This document shows positions 46,451-58,599 of a stretch of DNA of 64,000 nt, in pieces; the first letter of the stretch is position 1; the number at the start of each line of letters is the position of its first letter. A model generated the notes under the pieces. The model searched no databases. It was not told the origin of the DNA and worked only from the letters and a program-made list of their open reading frames with translations. The stretch is from Valencia hispanica. Lineage: Eukaryota; Chordata; Actinopteri; Cyprinodontiformes; Valenciidae. The position numbers were made by a program, and so were the translations under genes. Where the stretch lies: assembly GCA_963556495.2 (NCBI GenBank), contig OY747712.1, positions 17,820,735 to 17,884,734 on the forward strand. Direction: 5' to 3'.

Positions 46451-46825
46451 GCTATAATTATCTGAAATGGATTTAATAAAACTTGCCAGCTGAAAAAAAA
46501 CGTTCTTTTTCTAGACTTTCTCACTTTATAACCACAGAACTATACGTTTTTATTGAGATGTTATGGTATAGACCAGCACAAAGCAGTGAATGAGTGAAGA
46601 GAACCACATTTTGCTCCAATCACAGCTCCAAGTCATTTGGCATCGCTCTAGCAGCTTTATGCATCTAGAAACTAAACTTTTTGCCCACTCTTCTATTTGA
46701 AACACCTCCATTTTGGTCAGATTGGATGGGGAGTGTCTGAAAACGGCTATTTTAAAGATTCTCAATTGGTTTCAGGTTTGACTTTGACTGGGCCATTCTG
46801 AAAACAAGAATGTGGTTAAATCTAA

Positions 46826-47020
46826 GACAGCGGTTCTCAGAAACTGTCCTGCTGCTACACACCTGACTTCAATGAATGGTTTAATAATAGGCTTCTGCAT
46901 CACTTGATGGCATACCGAGGGGGTAGTGGAATCATTTGAATTTTGGTGTGCTGGAGCAGAAACACATCTTAAACATAAAGAACAGTGGGCTCTGAGGACC
47001 AGGGGTATCTAAACCAAGGG
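46826..47020. repeat. Decayed hAT-MITE family copy
   Basis: 'ggttctcagaaactgtcctgctgctacacacctgacttcaatgaatgg' and 'gtgctggagcagaaacacatc' match the 25582-25805 family. Confidence 0.6.
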
Positions 47021-47225
47021 TCTCCAGCTCCAGTCTTTGAAAGCTCCAGTCTTGCAGCTTTTAGATGTGTCCCTGCTCCAACACACCTGAATCAAATTAA
47101 TGGCCTATTACCAGGCTTCTGCCAAACTTGATGGCATGCTGAAGAGTTAATTCGGCCGTTTGATTCAGCTGTTTTGGAGCAAGAATGCATGTAAAGGTTG
47201 GAGGACAGTAGCTCTAGAGAATCAC
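47021..47225. repeat. Decayed hAT-MITE family copy
   Basis: 'tgtccctgctccaacacacctgaatcaaattaatggcctattaccaggcttctg' and 'gattcagctgttttggagcaagaatgcat' match the 25582-25805 family; adjacent to the previous copy in the same orientation. Confidence 0.65.
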
Positions 47226-47860
47226 ATTTTTAGACCTGTGATCTCAACCATTCCATAGCCCAGGATGTATTTAAAACTTCATGTCTTTTGAGTTCTCAGA
47301 ACATAAATGTTCTACCAGAATAATCAGTATTTTCCTTCATCCATCTTCTCATCTACTCTGAGCTTCCTTGTTCATGATAAAAAAAGCTATCCCCCACAGC
47401 ATGATGCTGTCAACACCATGTTTCTCAGTGGGGATGCTGTTTTCAGGGTGATGTTCAGCATTTTGTATGCAAGTCCCCTAGGTGGCTATTGGAAAAACTA
47501 TAAACGGGATATTTTTAAGCACAACTGAAAGTTGTTATATGATCAGATTCTTACACCTAAAATGTAGATCATGGGGCTTTTGGCAGCTTTTCTGAATAAT
47601 TGTCTCTTTGATTTTTTTATTGTGCTTCTCAGAAATGTTCTCTAACAAACCCCTGAAGCCTTTCTTAGAACAGCTAAATGTAAATTACACACATGTGGAC
47701 TCCATCAACTACTCAGGGAGGTTTGAAGGCAAATCGTTGGGCTTATTTTTGAGGTGTTAGAGTAAAGGGGGCCTCCACTTTACAATCATGTAATACTTTA
47801 TGCTGGTCTATCCCATTCTATTGAAATAGGTGGACATTTTTGGTTGTAACAAGATATGAA

Positions 47861-49531
47861 CATTTTCAGCAGAATGATAACTTCTGCTGTGTTTTCGGAC
47901 TTAAAATCATTTGTTTTTCATCTTTTTCTCTCAGTCCCATGTGCAAAGCTAAACTTGATAAGTAGCCGAACACAGACAGCAGGATGAGCTAGCAGTATAT
48001 CTCAGTTTCTGAATTCGCTTGTGTTGCAGATTTTTGTCTGAGGAAGGCTTATGCTTTGAAAGAAAATAACTGGAGCCTTCAAAACAATGGGTTGTAAAAA
48101 AAAGAACTGCTGAGGGTAACAGCAGAGGAAGATGAAGGGGATCCATCCATCCCAGCAGGAGGATGAGCAGTCCAGCCACAGCTGCAGGGAAGTACTGTAG
48201 TTTGAGATGAAACTAAGTTGAGATAACTTTATCTTATTATATAAATATATACAACATGCATGCCCACTGTAAACGGAGATGTGCACATCTACATGCAGAG
48301 CATTGCATTAAACATTTTTAAAAAGTAAAGAGTTTTAAGTGTTTTTCTTTTGACTTAAGAAATCTTAGTATTCAACCCCTTAAACCACAAACTTTTCCTG
48401 ACTTTTTCATGATAAGCCAAAGCTAATTTGGGCATAATCATGAAATGGGAGGAACATATTACATGGTTTTCAGTTTGGATCACAAATACTAACCAATTTT
48501 AGCAAATTTAAACCTGAATATACTACACTATAATACACTATAACAACAACCGAGGCACTTAAGACTAAATAATCTAAAATCTAATCTAAAATTCAAAAGG
48601 CTATGGTAAAGAATCTAACTAAATGTTAAGCTAACAAATCACTAACCGGATACACGCTGTAAACACTTGCTATCACAACTTCAACTCGCTGCGGAGGTGT
48701 GGCCTAGACTGGGCTTGTTTTATACTCCACAGCGGCAAGACGGCTGACTTCAGTAAACCAAGCTGAGCCAGTAGAGAGCCCCGATTCAAATTCAAGTGCA
48801 GTGTAAAGTTTTAACCTAAAGAGGGCACTCCACTAACGGTTTTTGATTAAAGAAAAATTAATATTTTTACTCAAATGTACTAAAATACAAAAAATTATGA
48901 CAAGACATGTAGATAGCACTATTTGACACTCATTTATACAGTTTATCAGCAAAATAAAAAGTTGATTTGAGGGTAGGTATTCGCTGAGAAGTCACAGAGT
49001 AGCATATCAGTAATGGAACCTGTTGCAAAGAGGTTCTGAGTTGAGGGAATTTTACAATTAAATTTCTCCAAACAAGGTTGTCAAATTTATATGGTCTAGT
49101 GAAGAACCTTTATAGTAAGTAGTAGATTATTGAGCTTCATACCATACATGGAAAGGAGCTTTTTAGACAATTTGTTAATTTGTCATTCCTTGTAATTAAA
49201 ATAAATTATAGTTTTGTATTATATTTTTACTGTCCTTGTAATTAATAGAAATGTTATTTGGATAAAAAAAATGATTGATGAGGTTTTAGTTTGGCTTTGC
49301 ATGTTCTATTTGCAAATAATAGTGGACTTTGGTATATTCTGAAAGAAAGTTCTTCTGTCATTACATTACCCTATTTTTGTGAAAACATTCAAAGAGTGAG
49401 TCACATGTATTAGGAAGGGGTTGGGGATAAATAATCATATACTTCTTCCTACTAATTTACAAAAATCAACCAATGGAAATGTGAAAAGTAAAACAATTTG
49501 AATATGTACATAATGTGAATATGTGTAATAT
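47861..49531. other. Intergenic; nothing firmly recognised
   Basis: AT-rich. A Tc1-like end fragment may lie at 48360-48430 ('caaccccttaaaccacaaacttttcc'). No exon or RNA gene. Confidence 0.4.
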
Positions 49532-49737
49532 ACCGTGATTTTCGGACTAAAAGCCGCTACTTTTTTCACACCCTTTGGACCCTGTGTCCTATACAATGAT
49601 GTGGCTAATTCTAGTTTCTTACTGGCTAACAGGCTCCGGGGGGCACTATAGCAGGAAGTGCATAAGTGAGACACACATGTGGGGAAAGATAATGCGCCAA
49701 AGACACTACCGGTAGTTTTCAAACATACACCCTCATC

Positions 49738-49899
49738 ATGGAAAACAGGTAAAGAAATGCAGCTTTTAAGTTAAAGGCAATCGAGCTGGTCCTCAAAGAA
49801 GGAAATAGAGCTACAGCACATAAGCTTGACATCAATGAATCTATGGTGAGACGTTGGAGGAGGCAGCAGGAAGAACTGAGTCAGGATAAAAAGACAATT
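49738..49899 (+). pseudogene. Pogo/Brinker-type helix-turn-helix transposase fragment
   Basis: After the ATG and an early in-frame TAA (49750-49752) it reads NAAFKLKAIELVLKEGNRAT then AHKLDINESMVRRWRRQQEE, the Brinker/CENP-B-like DNA-binding fold typical of pogo-superfamily transposases and derived genes such as POGK. No DDE domain follows. The early stop and missing core make it non-functional. Confidence 0.75.
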
Positions 49900-50002
49900 T
49901 TTCCAATAAAATGTTTGTTAATGAGACGCATGGCTGTGCTCTTCCAGCGAAGAGCAGAGATTCGGTGCTGCTGCGCGAGGGGAGCCGCTCATGGGGAGCC
50001 TA

Positions 50003-50560
50003 CCCCCAATTTCCACTGCATGCACTCCGCTCCGGCACGCACTCCGCAGCAAAAACGCTCCCTTTGTAGTCAATGAGAGCATTTCCACGGTCGCTGCCAA
50101 GCTGCGCAGGGCGCCGGGCGCCGTTTCGCCGGATCAAATCCGCAGTCAATCTACACAAATAACTAAGCACCAACCGGATATAGAACAACCACATTTCCGG
50201 GTGTTTTTAAAAATAAATCAATAAAGACGGACCAGACATTTTTTGTATGCATAGCTATATTAATATAAGCCCGCGTATATTTATACATATGTTGTGCAAA
50301 ATATCTTGACACAGAATAACAGAGAATAACTGTTCTTTTCTGTTCGTTTTCCACGGAAGAAAGAATTTTGTTCTGACTTCTGCATTTATTACTGGCTTTT
50401 ATCGCGAGATCTCGTAATTCCCGTGCATGCTTCTTTGACCACCTCTGGGCTGCGGACCAGACCGAAGCGGAGTGGATCTAGAGCGCATGCAGTGGAAAGT
50501 GGGAACGGCTGCCGGGTGCGTGGGGGACCGGAGCGGAGCGCATGCAATGGAAATCGGGGG
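50003..50560. mobile_element. GC-rich MITE with 40-bp-class inverted ends, flanked by TA
   Basis: The left end CCCCCAATTTCCACTGCATG continues into CACTCCGCTCCGG; the right end has CCGGAGCGGAGCGCATGCAA then TGGAAATCGGGGG. TA flanks both sides (50001-50002, 50561-50562). Both ends are CpG-rich, unlike the AT-rich background. Non-coding. Confidence 0.82.
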
Positions 50561-50569
50561 TAAGACACG

Positions 50570-51262
50570 CCCTTCTACTTCCAGTCCATGGGTCCCCTAC
50601 TGCCAAAAAAATGAATGAGAGTCATTGGAGTCAAGTCAAGTTTTTTTTTTTTATCCTGTTTGAAATGCGCCATGGATTGAACATATGTTGTCCGTGAATT
50701 TTAAAGACATTTTGATGCAGAGAAAACGCTAATTTTTGACTGGTGGTAAAAGTTACTTTGGGTTTTGTGTAAAAACACTTAGTGGACTACAACTGAAGAA
50801 GAAGGAGAAAAATGGCCATGACATTAGCTGGCTTCACCTCCTTCCTCCAGGACAAAGGAAGGAGCATTAAACGTGGAGAAAACCACCATAAATGTGGAAA
50901 GTGGCAGCAGCTATGCAGGGGGAGAATAGTCGGATGAGTGAGAGCCAGCATGCAGCTCCACAAGGTCTCGGTGAGTATTTTAAGTGCTAGCTAGTGCTAG
51001 CTAGCATCAGCTCCGTGACGTCATATATGCGACTTCTGATTTGCATTTTAATTGCAAACTTTTACAATCAAATAAATCCCAAATCACTTGACAAATACAC
51101 TGAAAAACACACATCATTAGTTGTTATTTAAATTGAGATAGCCTACATCATATGTGTGATTAAGGACGTAAAACAAAGCGGACCAGAAAATAACTTTTAT
51201 CACTCCATTGACTTCCATTAATTTTTTTTCAGCCAGGGGACCCATGGGCCAACAGGAAGGGG
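50570..51262. mobile_element. MITE-like element with roughly 60-bp imperfect inverted ends
   Basis: The left arm CCTTCTACTTCCAGTCCATG GGTCCCCT and the inner GAGTCATTGGAGTC are mirrored at the right by CTCCATTGACTTCC and AGGGGACCCATGGGCC AACAGGAAGG. The interior has GTGCTAGCTAG repeats and a short frame MAMTLAGFTSFLQDKGRSIK near 50812, possibly a leftover exon of a related autonomous element. Confidence 0.65.
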
Positions 51263-51272
51263 AGGACACTTA

Positions 51273-51709
51273 CCGTGCATTCACACCAAAGCGTCAAAAA
51301 CGTGCCGCACGCCCAAGTTGGACGCTTTAACATTTGCACCTGGACGGACCTGAGCCCGTGAACTGGGTCACAGAATCACGTGACACCACGTCACCAGGCT
51401 GCTGATTGGTTGAAGAGGCCCGAACTGATGCCGAAGTTCAGATTTGTCAACTTCAGCAGCAAAAACGCCCGTGACGCGAGAATTCACAAAATGCAACACA
51501 TGAAATTACACACTGATTTTCTGATGCGCGTCAAACGCCTCATTCGTGTAAATTTGAGGCGCGAATGAGGCAGAAATGCGTTTTCACAACTCAAATCTGC
51601 TTCTAACGCGATCCGGACACCCTGACACGCTTCAGCGGAATTCTCCATTGACTTTACATGTAAACCTGACGCCCATGACGCTTCAAATGCGTTTGGTGTG
51701 AAGGCACGG
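51273..51709. mobile_element. PIF/Harbinger-type MITE with TTA target duplication
   Basis: Left end CCGTGCATTCACACCAAAGC, right end GCGTTTGGTGTGAAGGCACGG, flanked by TTA on both sides (51270-51272, 51710-51712). A 3-bp TTA/TAA duplication is the hallmark of PIF/Harbinger transposition. 437 bp, non-coding, CpG-rich. Confidence 0.85.
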
Positions 51710-51833
51710 TTATGCTCCCCATGAGCCCTCTGACACTGGAGAGCAGTGGAGGTTAGCACCACTGGTGGATGGGTGGATACGCGCTTCATGTCAGACCAAC
51801 CCCACAATTTTACCAGTTGTTCCTGGACCAGTC

Positions 51834-51935
<102 letters not shown>

Positions 51936-52339
51936 CTTGACCGCAAAGCGATCAATAAGTTATTTTGACGGTGAAATGAGCACAACTCAATAATTTTGTC
52001 AAATAACATCATTAAGCCCTGTTTGCCCATAGCTTTTACTAAAACTATGTGAAGTTTGAATAAATTAACATGTAAAGTAAATAAGAGATGTGATCATTTC
52101 AACCCATGTTCGACCAAGCAGCCTTATCTTAAATGGACAACATCTTAACCTGTTCAGTTTGTAGTTTCCCAGCGTGATTAACTAGCTACTTTGTTAGGAG
52201 TTCAGCTAGCAGGAGCTTCATCTACAAAATATCGTACAAAAATATTATTTTACTTACCGAAAAGAATGTAGCAGAGACTTCTTAGACGGTCTGTCAGTGC
52301 AATCAGTACCACAACAAGCCATCTTTGTCCAATAAGTGC

Positions 52340-52760
52340 ACGATTTATATCTAAACACTAAGCAGGGGGGTAAGCAGTCTATGGCGGCAAGCTGCTAGCC
52401 ACTGTTAGCCACCGTTAGCCACCAGCGCTGACGGCTCATCCGAGACCTGTCAATCATAAGGACACGCCCCTAATTATTCATATTTTCAAGATTAAATTAT
52501 GTCTAAACGGATGACTTAGAAAAAAATTCTAGAAAAAAAGTTGTCATGACGATAAACCTGACCTATTAAACCTAAAATGGTTTTTTGAACCAGGCTGTAA
52601 ACATGTTTATTTCTGCTGTGAAGTTGGCCTTTTTAACATGGGAGTCAATGGGAAATTGCTCCTTTCTGGAGCCAGCCCCCAGCGGATGAGGGGTGAACTG
52701 CAATTTTTGTTACTTCCGGGTTGGCCTCAATTCTGAGCGGTGGAGTTTGCCCCTTGCCTG
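52340..52760. repeat. Probable further MITE-like insertion in the nest
   Basis: Contains the triplicated GTTAGCCAC tract (about 52397-52425) and the stretch 'catgggagtcaatgggaaattgctcctttctggagccagcccccagcgg', a repeat type common in fish genomes. Ends were not delimited. Confidence 0.45.
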
Positions 52761-53374
52761 GGACTCAGCCGGAGTTGTGAGGGGTGGGGAGGGGTAGGGT
52801 AGGAGGAGATGGGTGGAAAAGGCAGGGATAGGTGGGAGCAGGTGTTTCAGCAACCCCGAGAACTACCAGCAGACGCTCAAAGATTACTCTAACATGAGTG
52901 AAAGGGTCAGAGCAACGCTTCAGGTATGTTTTTAATGAGGGAAAGACACGTTCTCAGGATATTATGCTTCAGAAAGTCCATTTTGCATAATACCCCCCCC
53001 CACACCCCTTTAAAATTTAGCTGGTGTGCCTTATATTCAGGTGCGCTTAATAGTCCAAAAATTACGGTTATTAAAAAATTATCCCTCTTATCCCATAAAA
53101 AGCCATCCTTTAAAAAACCTGTGTTATGTTGTGTAGGTGTAGTGTGTTATTTGTATGCAGCAACTTTTATTACATGATCTCGGGTCAGCTTTTTGAATGT
53201 TTTATTTATCCATAAAGTTAAATCCGCCATTCATCTTCAACAGAGTGCAATTGACTGTGAAAACATTAGCAATACAATGCCTTCACCAGCAGATGTCCTA
53301 ATAGAGTTCTGAGTCTTCGAGTAATTAACCTTTTTTCAATACAATTGGGTTGAAAGATTCATTGGTTTAAAATC

Positions 53375-53810
53375 AAATCAAACTTTATTTATAAAGCGCT
53401 TTTCATACAAGAAATTGCCTCACAAAGTGCTTTACAGATTAAAATGACCCCACATAAAACCACATTCCCTTCCCTCCCCCAAAGATTTAAAAGCATGGTC
53501 ACAGTTATACCCCCCTCCCCCCAACCCAACTCCCATGCACACACACAGTTAAAAGAAAAAGTAAAAAAGGACATTGGGCCGAGTGCAGATGAACAATGCA
53601 AGGAAACGCCATCAGAGGAGCCATCTGCCCCGGCAGCGGTAGATTAACAGCAGCAGCCGAGGCGCTGACACAAGGCACCCAGTGGAGGCAAGGCCAAGAC
53701 CCCCACCTCCACCTGGAGAGCACCCAGGCAGCCACAGCCGACCACCGCTCCCGGGGCAGAGGGCTCCCACAAAGGCTTCACATCACCATCACTAGTAAAT
53801 AGGGTCCACC
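53375..53810 (-). mobile_element. LINE/SINE 3' end, minus orientation
   Basis: On the minus strand the tail reads AAGCGCTTTATAAATAAAG then TTTGATTTGATT, the L2-type tail plan with an A/T-rich terminal repeat. The body is C/G-rich (GGCACCCAGTGGAGGCAAGG) and non-coding, suggesting a SINE with a LINE-derived tail. Confidence 0.55.
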
Positions 53811-54164
53811 TTTTTGTAATTTGATGTCAGTATAAATCCATCTTATGACGGCCAGTATGGTTTTCTCACATTAATTTTCGAACATATTTAAAAAAATATC
53901 TCTTTATTGATTATTAACAATGCTGAACAATTCAAGTCATATAAATAAAAAACAAATATTTAATAAAATAGCTTTAAAAAATGATGTTTCCTAGAGTAGC
54001 CATTGTAGTGTTGAAGCTAAGCTAACTCAAAGCTAGCAGCCCCTTACCATGCCGGTAACAAAAAGATTTTGTGAAACATGAAGGTTCCCAAAACTGATGA
54101 ATCCACCAAGTAGTGCGTAGGCTCTAGTGAATTTGTCTTTGTGTGTCTGTCCTACCTTCCTCCT

Positions 54165-54873
54165 CTGCAGGGTGCGACTAGCAGGTTTGGTCCCAGCTGA
54201 AGATCATCAGCACCAATCAGGAGCAGTACTTAAAGGGCCGGATTCCCTGAGGCGAACACCAGATGGTTTTCTCGCTGCATGTGGCAGTCAGGTCCTCTAT
54301 AAACTAGTTACCTTCCTAGAACTGACCTTTATCTCCTCTGTTCCACCTCACAGTCCATTCCTCCATCAATTACTTGTTCCTGGATCAAACTCCAGTTGTC
54401 TCTTTCAGGTCTGTGAAGCTTCCTCTAAATCATTATCACCAGACCCCTTGCTGGTCCTTGAGCTGCTCTTGGATAACCACGTTCCTGGGACCTCCGCCGT
54501 TCTTCACCTGCCTTTCCAGACTCCAGCACTCTCAATTGTCACGCCAACCTGGAAACAGAGATACAATTCATCCGCTGAACTACTCACCTCTCCATGGCAA
54601 TCACAACGTCAGTGGAAACACTTGCCTCTCCTGAAGAGCCAAACCAACTCCTCTGACAGTAAGAACTTTCCATCTTCCCTATCTCCTGCAACATTCACCT
54701 TCTAGCCCAAAACCATTTTTAACCACTTTCCTTCTTCCGTATTGTGGACCTGAATCGGACTTCTGTCTGCTCACCTTCCTGCTCTCACCTCACTTCTCAA
54801 TAAAACCTCTTACTTACCCAATCTGTGTCCATAATTGTTGCCTGCTCCGGAGTTTCAATGCATGAAATGACAA
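54165..54873 (+). mobile_element. LTR-like sequence (probable solo or partial LTR)
   Basis: Has the plan of a fish LTR: 'agctgaagatcatcagcaccaatcaggagcagtacttaaagggcc' resembles an LTR promoter segment, then a C-rich R/U5-like body, AATAAA near 54800 and an end CATGAAATGACA. The left border and target duplication were not found. The 192-codon frame inside has no recognisable protein motif. Confidence 0.5.
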
Positions 54874-54979
54874 AAACCAAGTGCAGTAACAAAAAATGGG
54901 TGTTTATGTGATAAAATAACTCAGAAAGGTCACATTAAGGAGAAATCAGATCAAGAGAGTCAAACACCAAACAGTGACG

Positions 54980-55185
54980 AGTCAATGAGTCAATGCAATC
55001 TGCTGGGTTTCCTTAGAACGAAAACATTTTATACCAATTTGAATAATAAACTGAACTTAACTGCATTGTTTGATAGCAAGGATCAATTATGTATGATTGC
55101 ATTGAAGTGACCTTTTTGTAAAATGCCTTGAGATGACGTGTTGTGAATTGGCTCTTTATAAACTAAATTGGATTGATTTTCCAAG
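54980..55185 (+). repeat. Decayed L2-type LINE 3' end
   Basis: Parallels 22130-22316: 'caatctgctgggtttccttag', 'gtaaaatgccttgagatgacg', 'ttgtgaattggctctttataaac'. More diverged than the other copies. Confidence 0.7.
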
Positions 55186-55479
55186 CAAACGTACCTTGAC
55201 AGTAGACAGCAAGATGCTAAAACTAGTCTCCCAAAACTCCTCACAAAACTTATAGCTACTTGCTACTCTTATGTGGGTGCATGACTCCACAGAGACAGCA
55301 CAAGTTGAACTTTCATGGGAATCTGTGAGATGAAAACCTTTACAGTAAAAAAAAAAAAAAAAGTGATACCCATTCTAAAGTTTGCCAAGGAGAACATAGA
55401 TAGATTCCAGGATATCTGTAGCAATCTTCTTGGGAGAAATTATACTTTAATAATCAACAGAACGGAGGACACTTGTGGC

Positions 55480-55680
55480 ATAAGAATAAGAGATACTTTA
55501 ATAATCCCCGTGGGGAAATTTAGTTTCAGTACAACCAATCCAAGATCATGCAAACACTTGCAAACATTAACTCAATACAGGATGTGGAAGACTGCAGTAG
55601 CAGCCGGCTTTACCAGCGCCCCTTTAGCAGATAGAATGATAGAGTTAAAAGGGCAGGGAGCTGAGCCAAGGTGCTGAAAA
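55480..55680 (-). repeat. Decayed LINE 3' end fragment
   Basis: 'agagatactttaataatccccgtggggaaattta' is the minus-strand image of the 'aaatttccccacggggattaataaag' 3' end of Rex1/RTE-like fish LINEs. Confidence 0.5.
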
Positions 55681-55689
55681 AAACACATT

Positions 55690-57542
55690 GCAAAACATAG
55701 AAAGCACATATCTTTCATAATAAACTGAATACAGCATTTAATCAAAAGAACTTCCATCTAAACTGAGAAGCATAAAAGTAGAATGATTTGGGGATGTTTT
55801 TTGTTGTTTAGGTTTCACCCAAACATCACCTGCAGCAGCAGGAGCATGGGGTCTGGATCTGTAGTCTCAACCTGACATTCAATCCAAGAATGATCTCCTG
55901 CAGTATTGTGCATAAAAGGTGGACCCAACTTAGCCAAAAAGAGTAAAATGTTATTAAAGTAGCATTAAATTTCCTTTTTCACTTCTAAAATTCTTATTTT
56001 CCACCAAATTAATAAAGTGGAGTAAAGTGGAGTCAGTCAAATTCCTTGTTTCTGATCACAAAATTGACTAAATAAAGCTGATTCTGACTTTCCATGACTA
56101 TTACAAGGCCTCACTCTCACTTAAAACATTTTTATACTTAAGATAAATTAGGAATAGTCATTAGGGACCGCAATAATAAAGTGATGGGAAGCTTTTGCTT
56201 TTCTCTAAGCACCAACTCTTACTAAATTCTACTGTCAATCTCTTGGATGTGCTATGTCTAAACTCCCTTTATGTCAGAAGGCATTTAAACTGCTTTGCAA
56301 TAATGCTTCCCTACTATTAAGAAACATTTTTAGTTTCTCTCTACTGAGACAGCATGTTAAACTGATGACAATATTTCCCTTCAAAAATATACAGTTATAG
56401 CTAACTGTTTAAGTGCACCTGGAATTACATTATTGGTTTAATATGGAGCTCTTAGAACAGTCTATGTTGCCTCTAGTAGAGTAAAAATACCAGCTTTGCT
56501 GTTCCAAAATGAAGATTTATTCTTTTACACTTCATTTCTTCACGCCACTATCACATGAACATTCTTCTTTCTGAAATATGAAAGTTAATATATGCAATGC
56601 TCTATTCCTGAAAATATGCTCTATTGAAAACTAAGAAGAAATGCATAAAAAGCTATATAAAATGTATATTCTATGGGTCTTGAATTTAAATTTTTTTTTT
56701 TACAAAAAAATTGCCAAAACTGATTTTTGAGCAACTTTAAAATTGGCCCCTTTGGATTTTTTCTCTCTCATGCATATAAGCTCTACACAGAAACTATATC
56801 CAGCCAATCTGCATTCCTCTGACCCAGACAGGAATACAGAGACGGGTAAGCTGATAAGAGCAGATGAAGCAAGATTTCTGTGTGCCAATGTGATCTCAGT
56901 GGTTCACAGGAACGATTCCTTAGGCATATCTATTTCTTTGCATGCACTACAAAAGAAAAACCAAAGCTACATATAGCTCCCTGCTACGTCTGCAGATATT
57001 CACGTAGAAGTTCACAGTCTTTGTAGCTCTAACACCAGAGTGTTTTGTCGCCTTGCCAACCTCTCACTTCACTGCACAACTGGAGGGCAACAACAGTAGA
57101 GAAAATCTGAGCCAGAATGTTCTGGTCTACCACTGTGAAGCCTCTTAACCTGAACATGGTCAAGATGACCTAATTAGCACATATGGATGCATCTGAATGA
57201 GAACATAAGACCTCAATGAGCTGTTAGATGCTAGTCAGACAGTGTGGCCCATTTACCCTCCTGCTGATGAATAGACCGACATTTTAACATCAAAGTTAAA
57301 ACGACATACAAAATTCTTCAGTCTAATATGGTAAGAATCACTGAAATTGTAATGTTTTATTTTAAAATGATAATTTATGTTTTCTTTACACTGCCAACAT
57401 ATTGTTCAGTTACATTATACTCTATGAGCTTCCTACCTTATATTATTACAATGCTGAGCCAGAAAACCTAAACATCCTGAAAGTATGTTGTAAATGATCT
57501 TATAAATCTTTTAAGTATCAGACAAACTTATTGTCATGGTAG
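55690..57542. other. Intergenic, nothing recognised
   Basis: AT-rich; no exon, RNA gene or assignable repeat. Confidence 0.45.
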
Positions 57543-57550
57543 GTTTTTAG

Positions 57551-58592
57551 AAGGGCTGTCAAATGATAAAAAATTTTAATCTAATTGATCACAGGGTAGC
57601 TGTAAATTAATCACGATTTCTCACGATTAATTAAAATTCCTAAATATGACTGAAAAACTACAATTTTCGGTCTAAATAAAAGGACAAAACCAGATGCCGT
57701 TGCTCTGTTTTTAAAGGAAATAGAGGGGAGATCCATGGAATTTTTGTTTTGAACTCGACAATCACATTTACACGTGGCCCTTTTAACCTATTCATCTTTT
57801 AGCCAGTTTCTAAGGCAAACTAGCTGGTTAACCTTTTATGTATGTAAATCTGTCTGTTTATTATTAATATTGGTCAACCCTGAGCATCCTCTTCATGGGA
57901 CTATCCTACAACAGTGTTTTCAGTCAAAGGCTTCAACAGCTTCGTTGCAAAACAGACTGCTAAAAGAGATCCTTCCTGCCCACAGCCATCAGGATGTACA
58001 ACAACTACTTGAAGAATTAAATAGTATGAGCTACAACAACACAAATTTTTCCCTCCAGAATTAATAAAGCATTTTTTAATTGAATTGCATTCTTATGAAC
58101 AATATAGGGATTATTTGCTTATCAACATGAATAAAATGGTGTGGAACCGAACCTTAACATAACTCCAGTTCCCACTGTTATTTGTTATCTTGCAGCTGCA
58201 GTCTTGGTTAGCTATGTTAGCTGTTTTGTTAGCCAAGGCTTACCTGATGTGAAGTTATTACTGCAGATTGTTACATTTTTAATTTCCTCGTTCCAATTGC
58301 TTCTTCTGATCGTTCACAACACCTGATCGCGTCTCATTCTGCAGACTAAATGCACAGTAGAGCATGGAGTGACATAGACCGATAATCCTTCTATCTGGCC
58401 TATGACTAAGAAGAGACCATGTGTGCAGTTTGGATCTGCCATGCTGTTTACATGAGGAGCACTGAACACAGCACAGGCTGAACTGTACAGGGCAGTTCCT
58501 CCTGTGCATACTTAAATTTTGTTTTAAAAAGTAATCACGTTAATTCTACAAATTAATCGACCCTCGTTAATGCGTAAATTTTGACAGCCCTA
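57551..58592. mobile_element. hAT-like non-autonomous element
   Basis: Inverted ends AAGGGCTGTCAAATGAT and ATTTTGACAGCCCTA, extended by ATTAATCACGATT / AATCACGTTAATT type subterminal motifs. The putative 8-bp duplications GTTTTTAG and GTTTTAAT match at 6 of 8 positions. The interior (about 1 kb) has no transposase. Confidence 0.75.
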
Positions 58593-58599
58593 GTTTTAA

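Larger units (their letters stand above)
46500..47860 (-). mobile_element. Tc1-like remnant split by two MITE copies
   Basis: The left part (46500-46820) has 'tttattgagatgttatggtatagaccagcac' and 'cattttggtcagattggatgg'. The right part (47230-47860) has 'ccccacagcatgatgctgtcaacaccatgtttc' and 'tactttatgctggtctatcccattctattgaaata'. These are both ends and the middle of a decayed Tc1-like element read on the minus strand, with hAT-MITE copies between. Confidence 0.6.

Noticed and set aside
54127..54705. 192-codon open frame
   Set aside because: Lies inside an LTR-like sequence, has skewed Ser/Pro/Leu composition from C-rich DNA and no protein motif.
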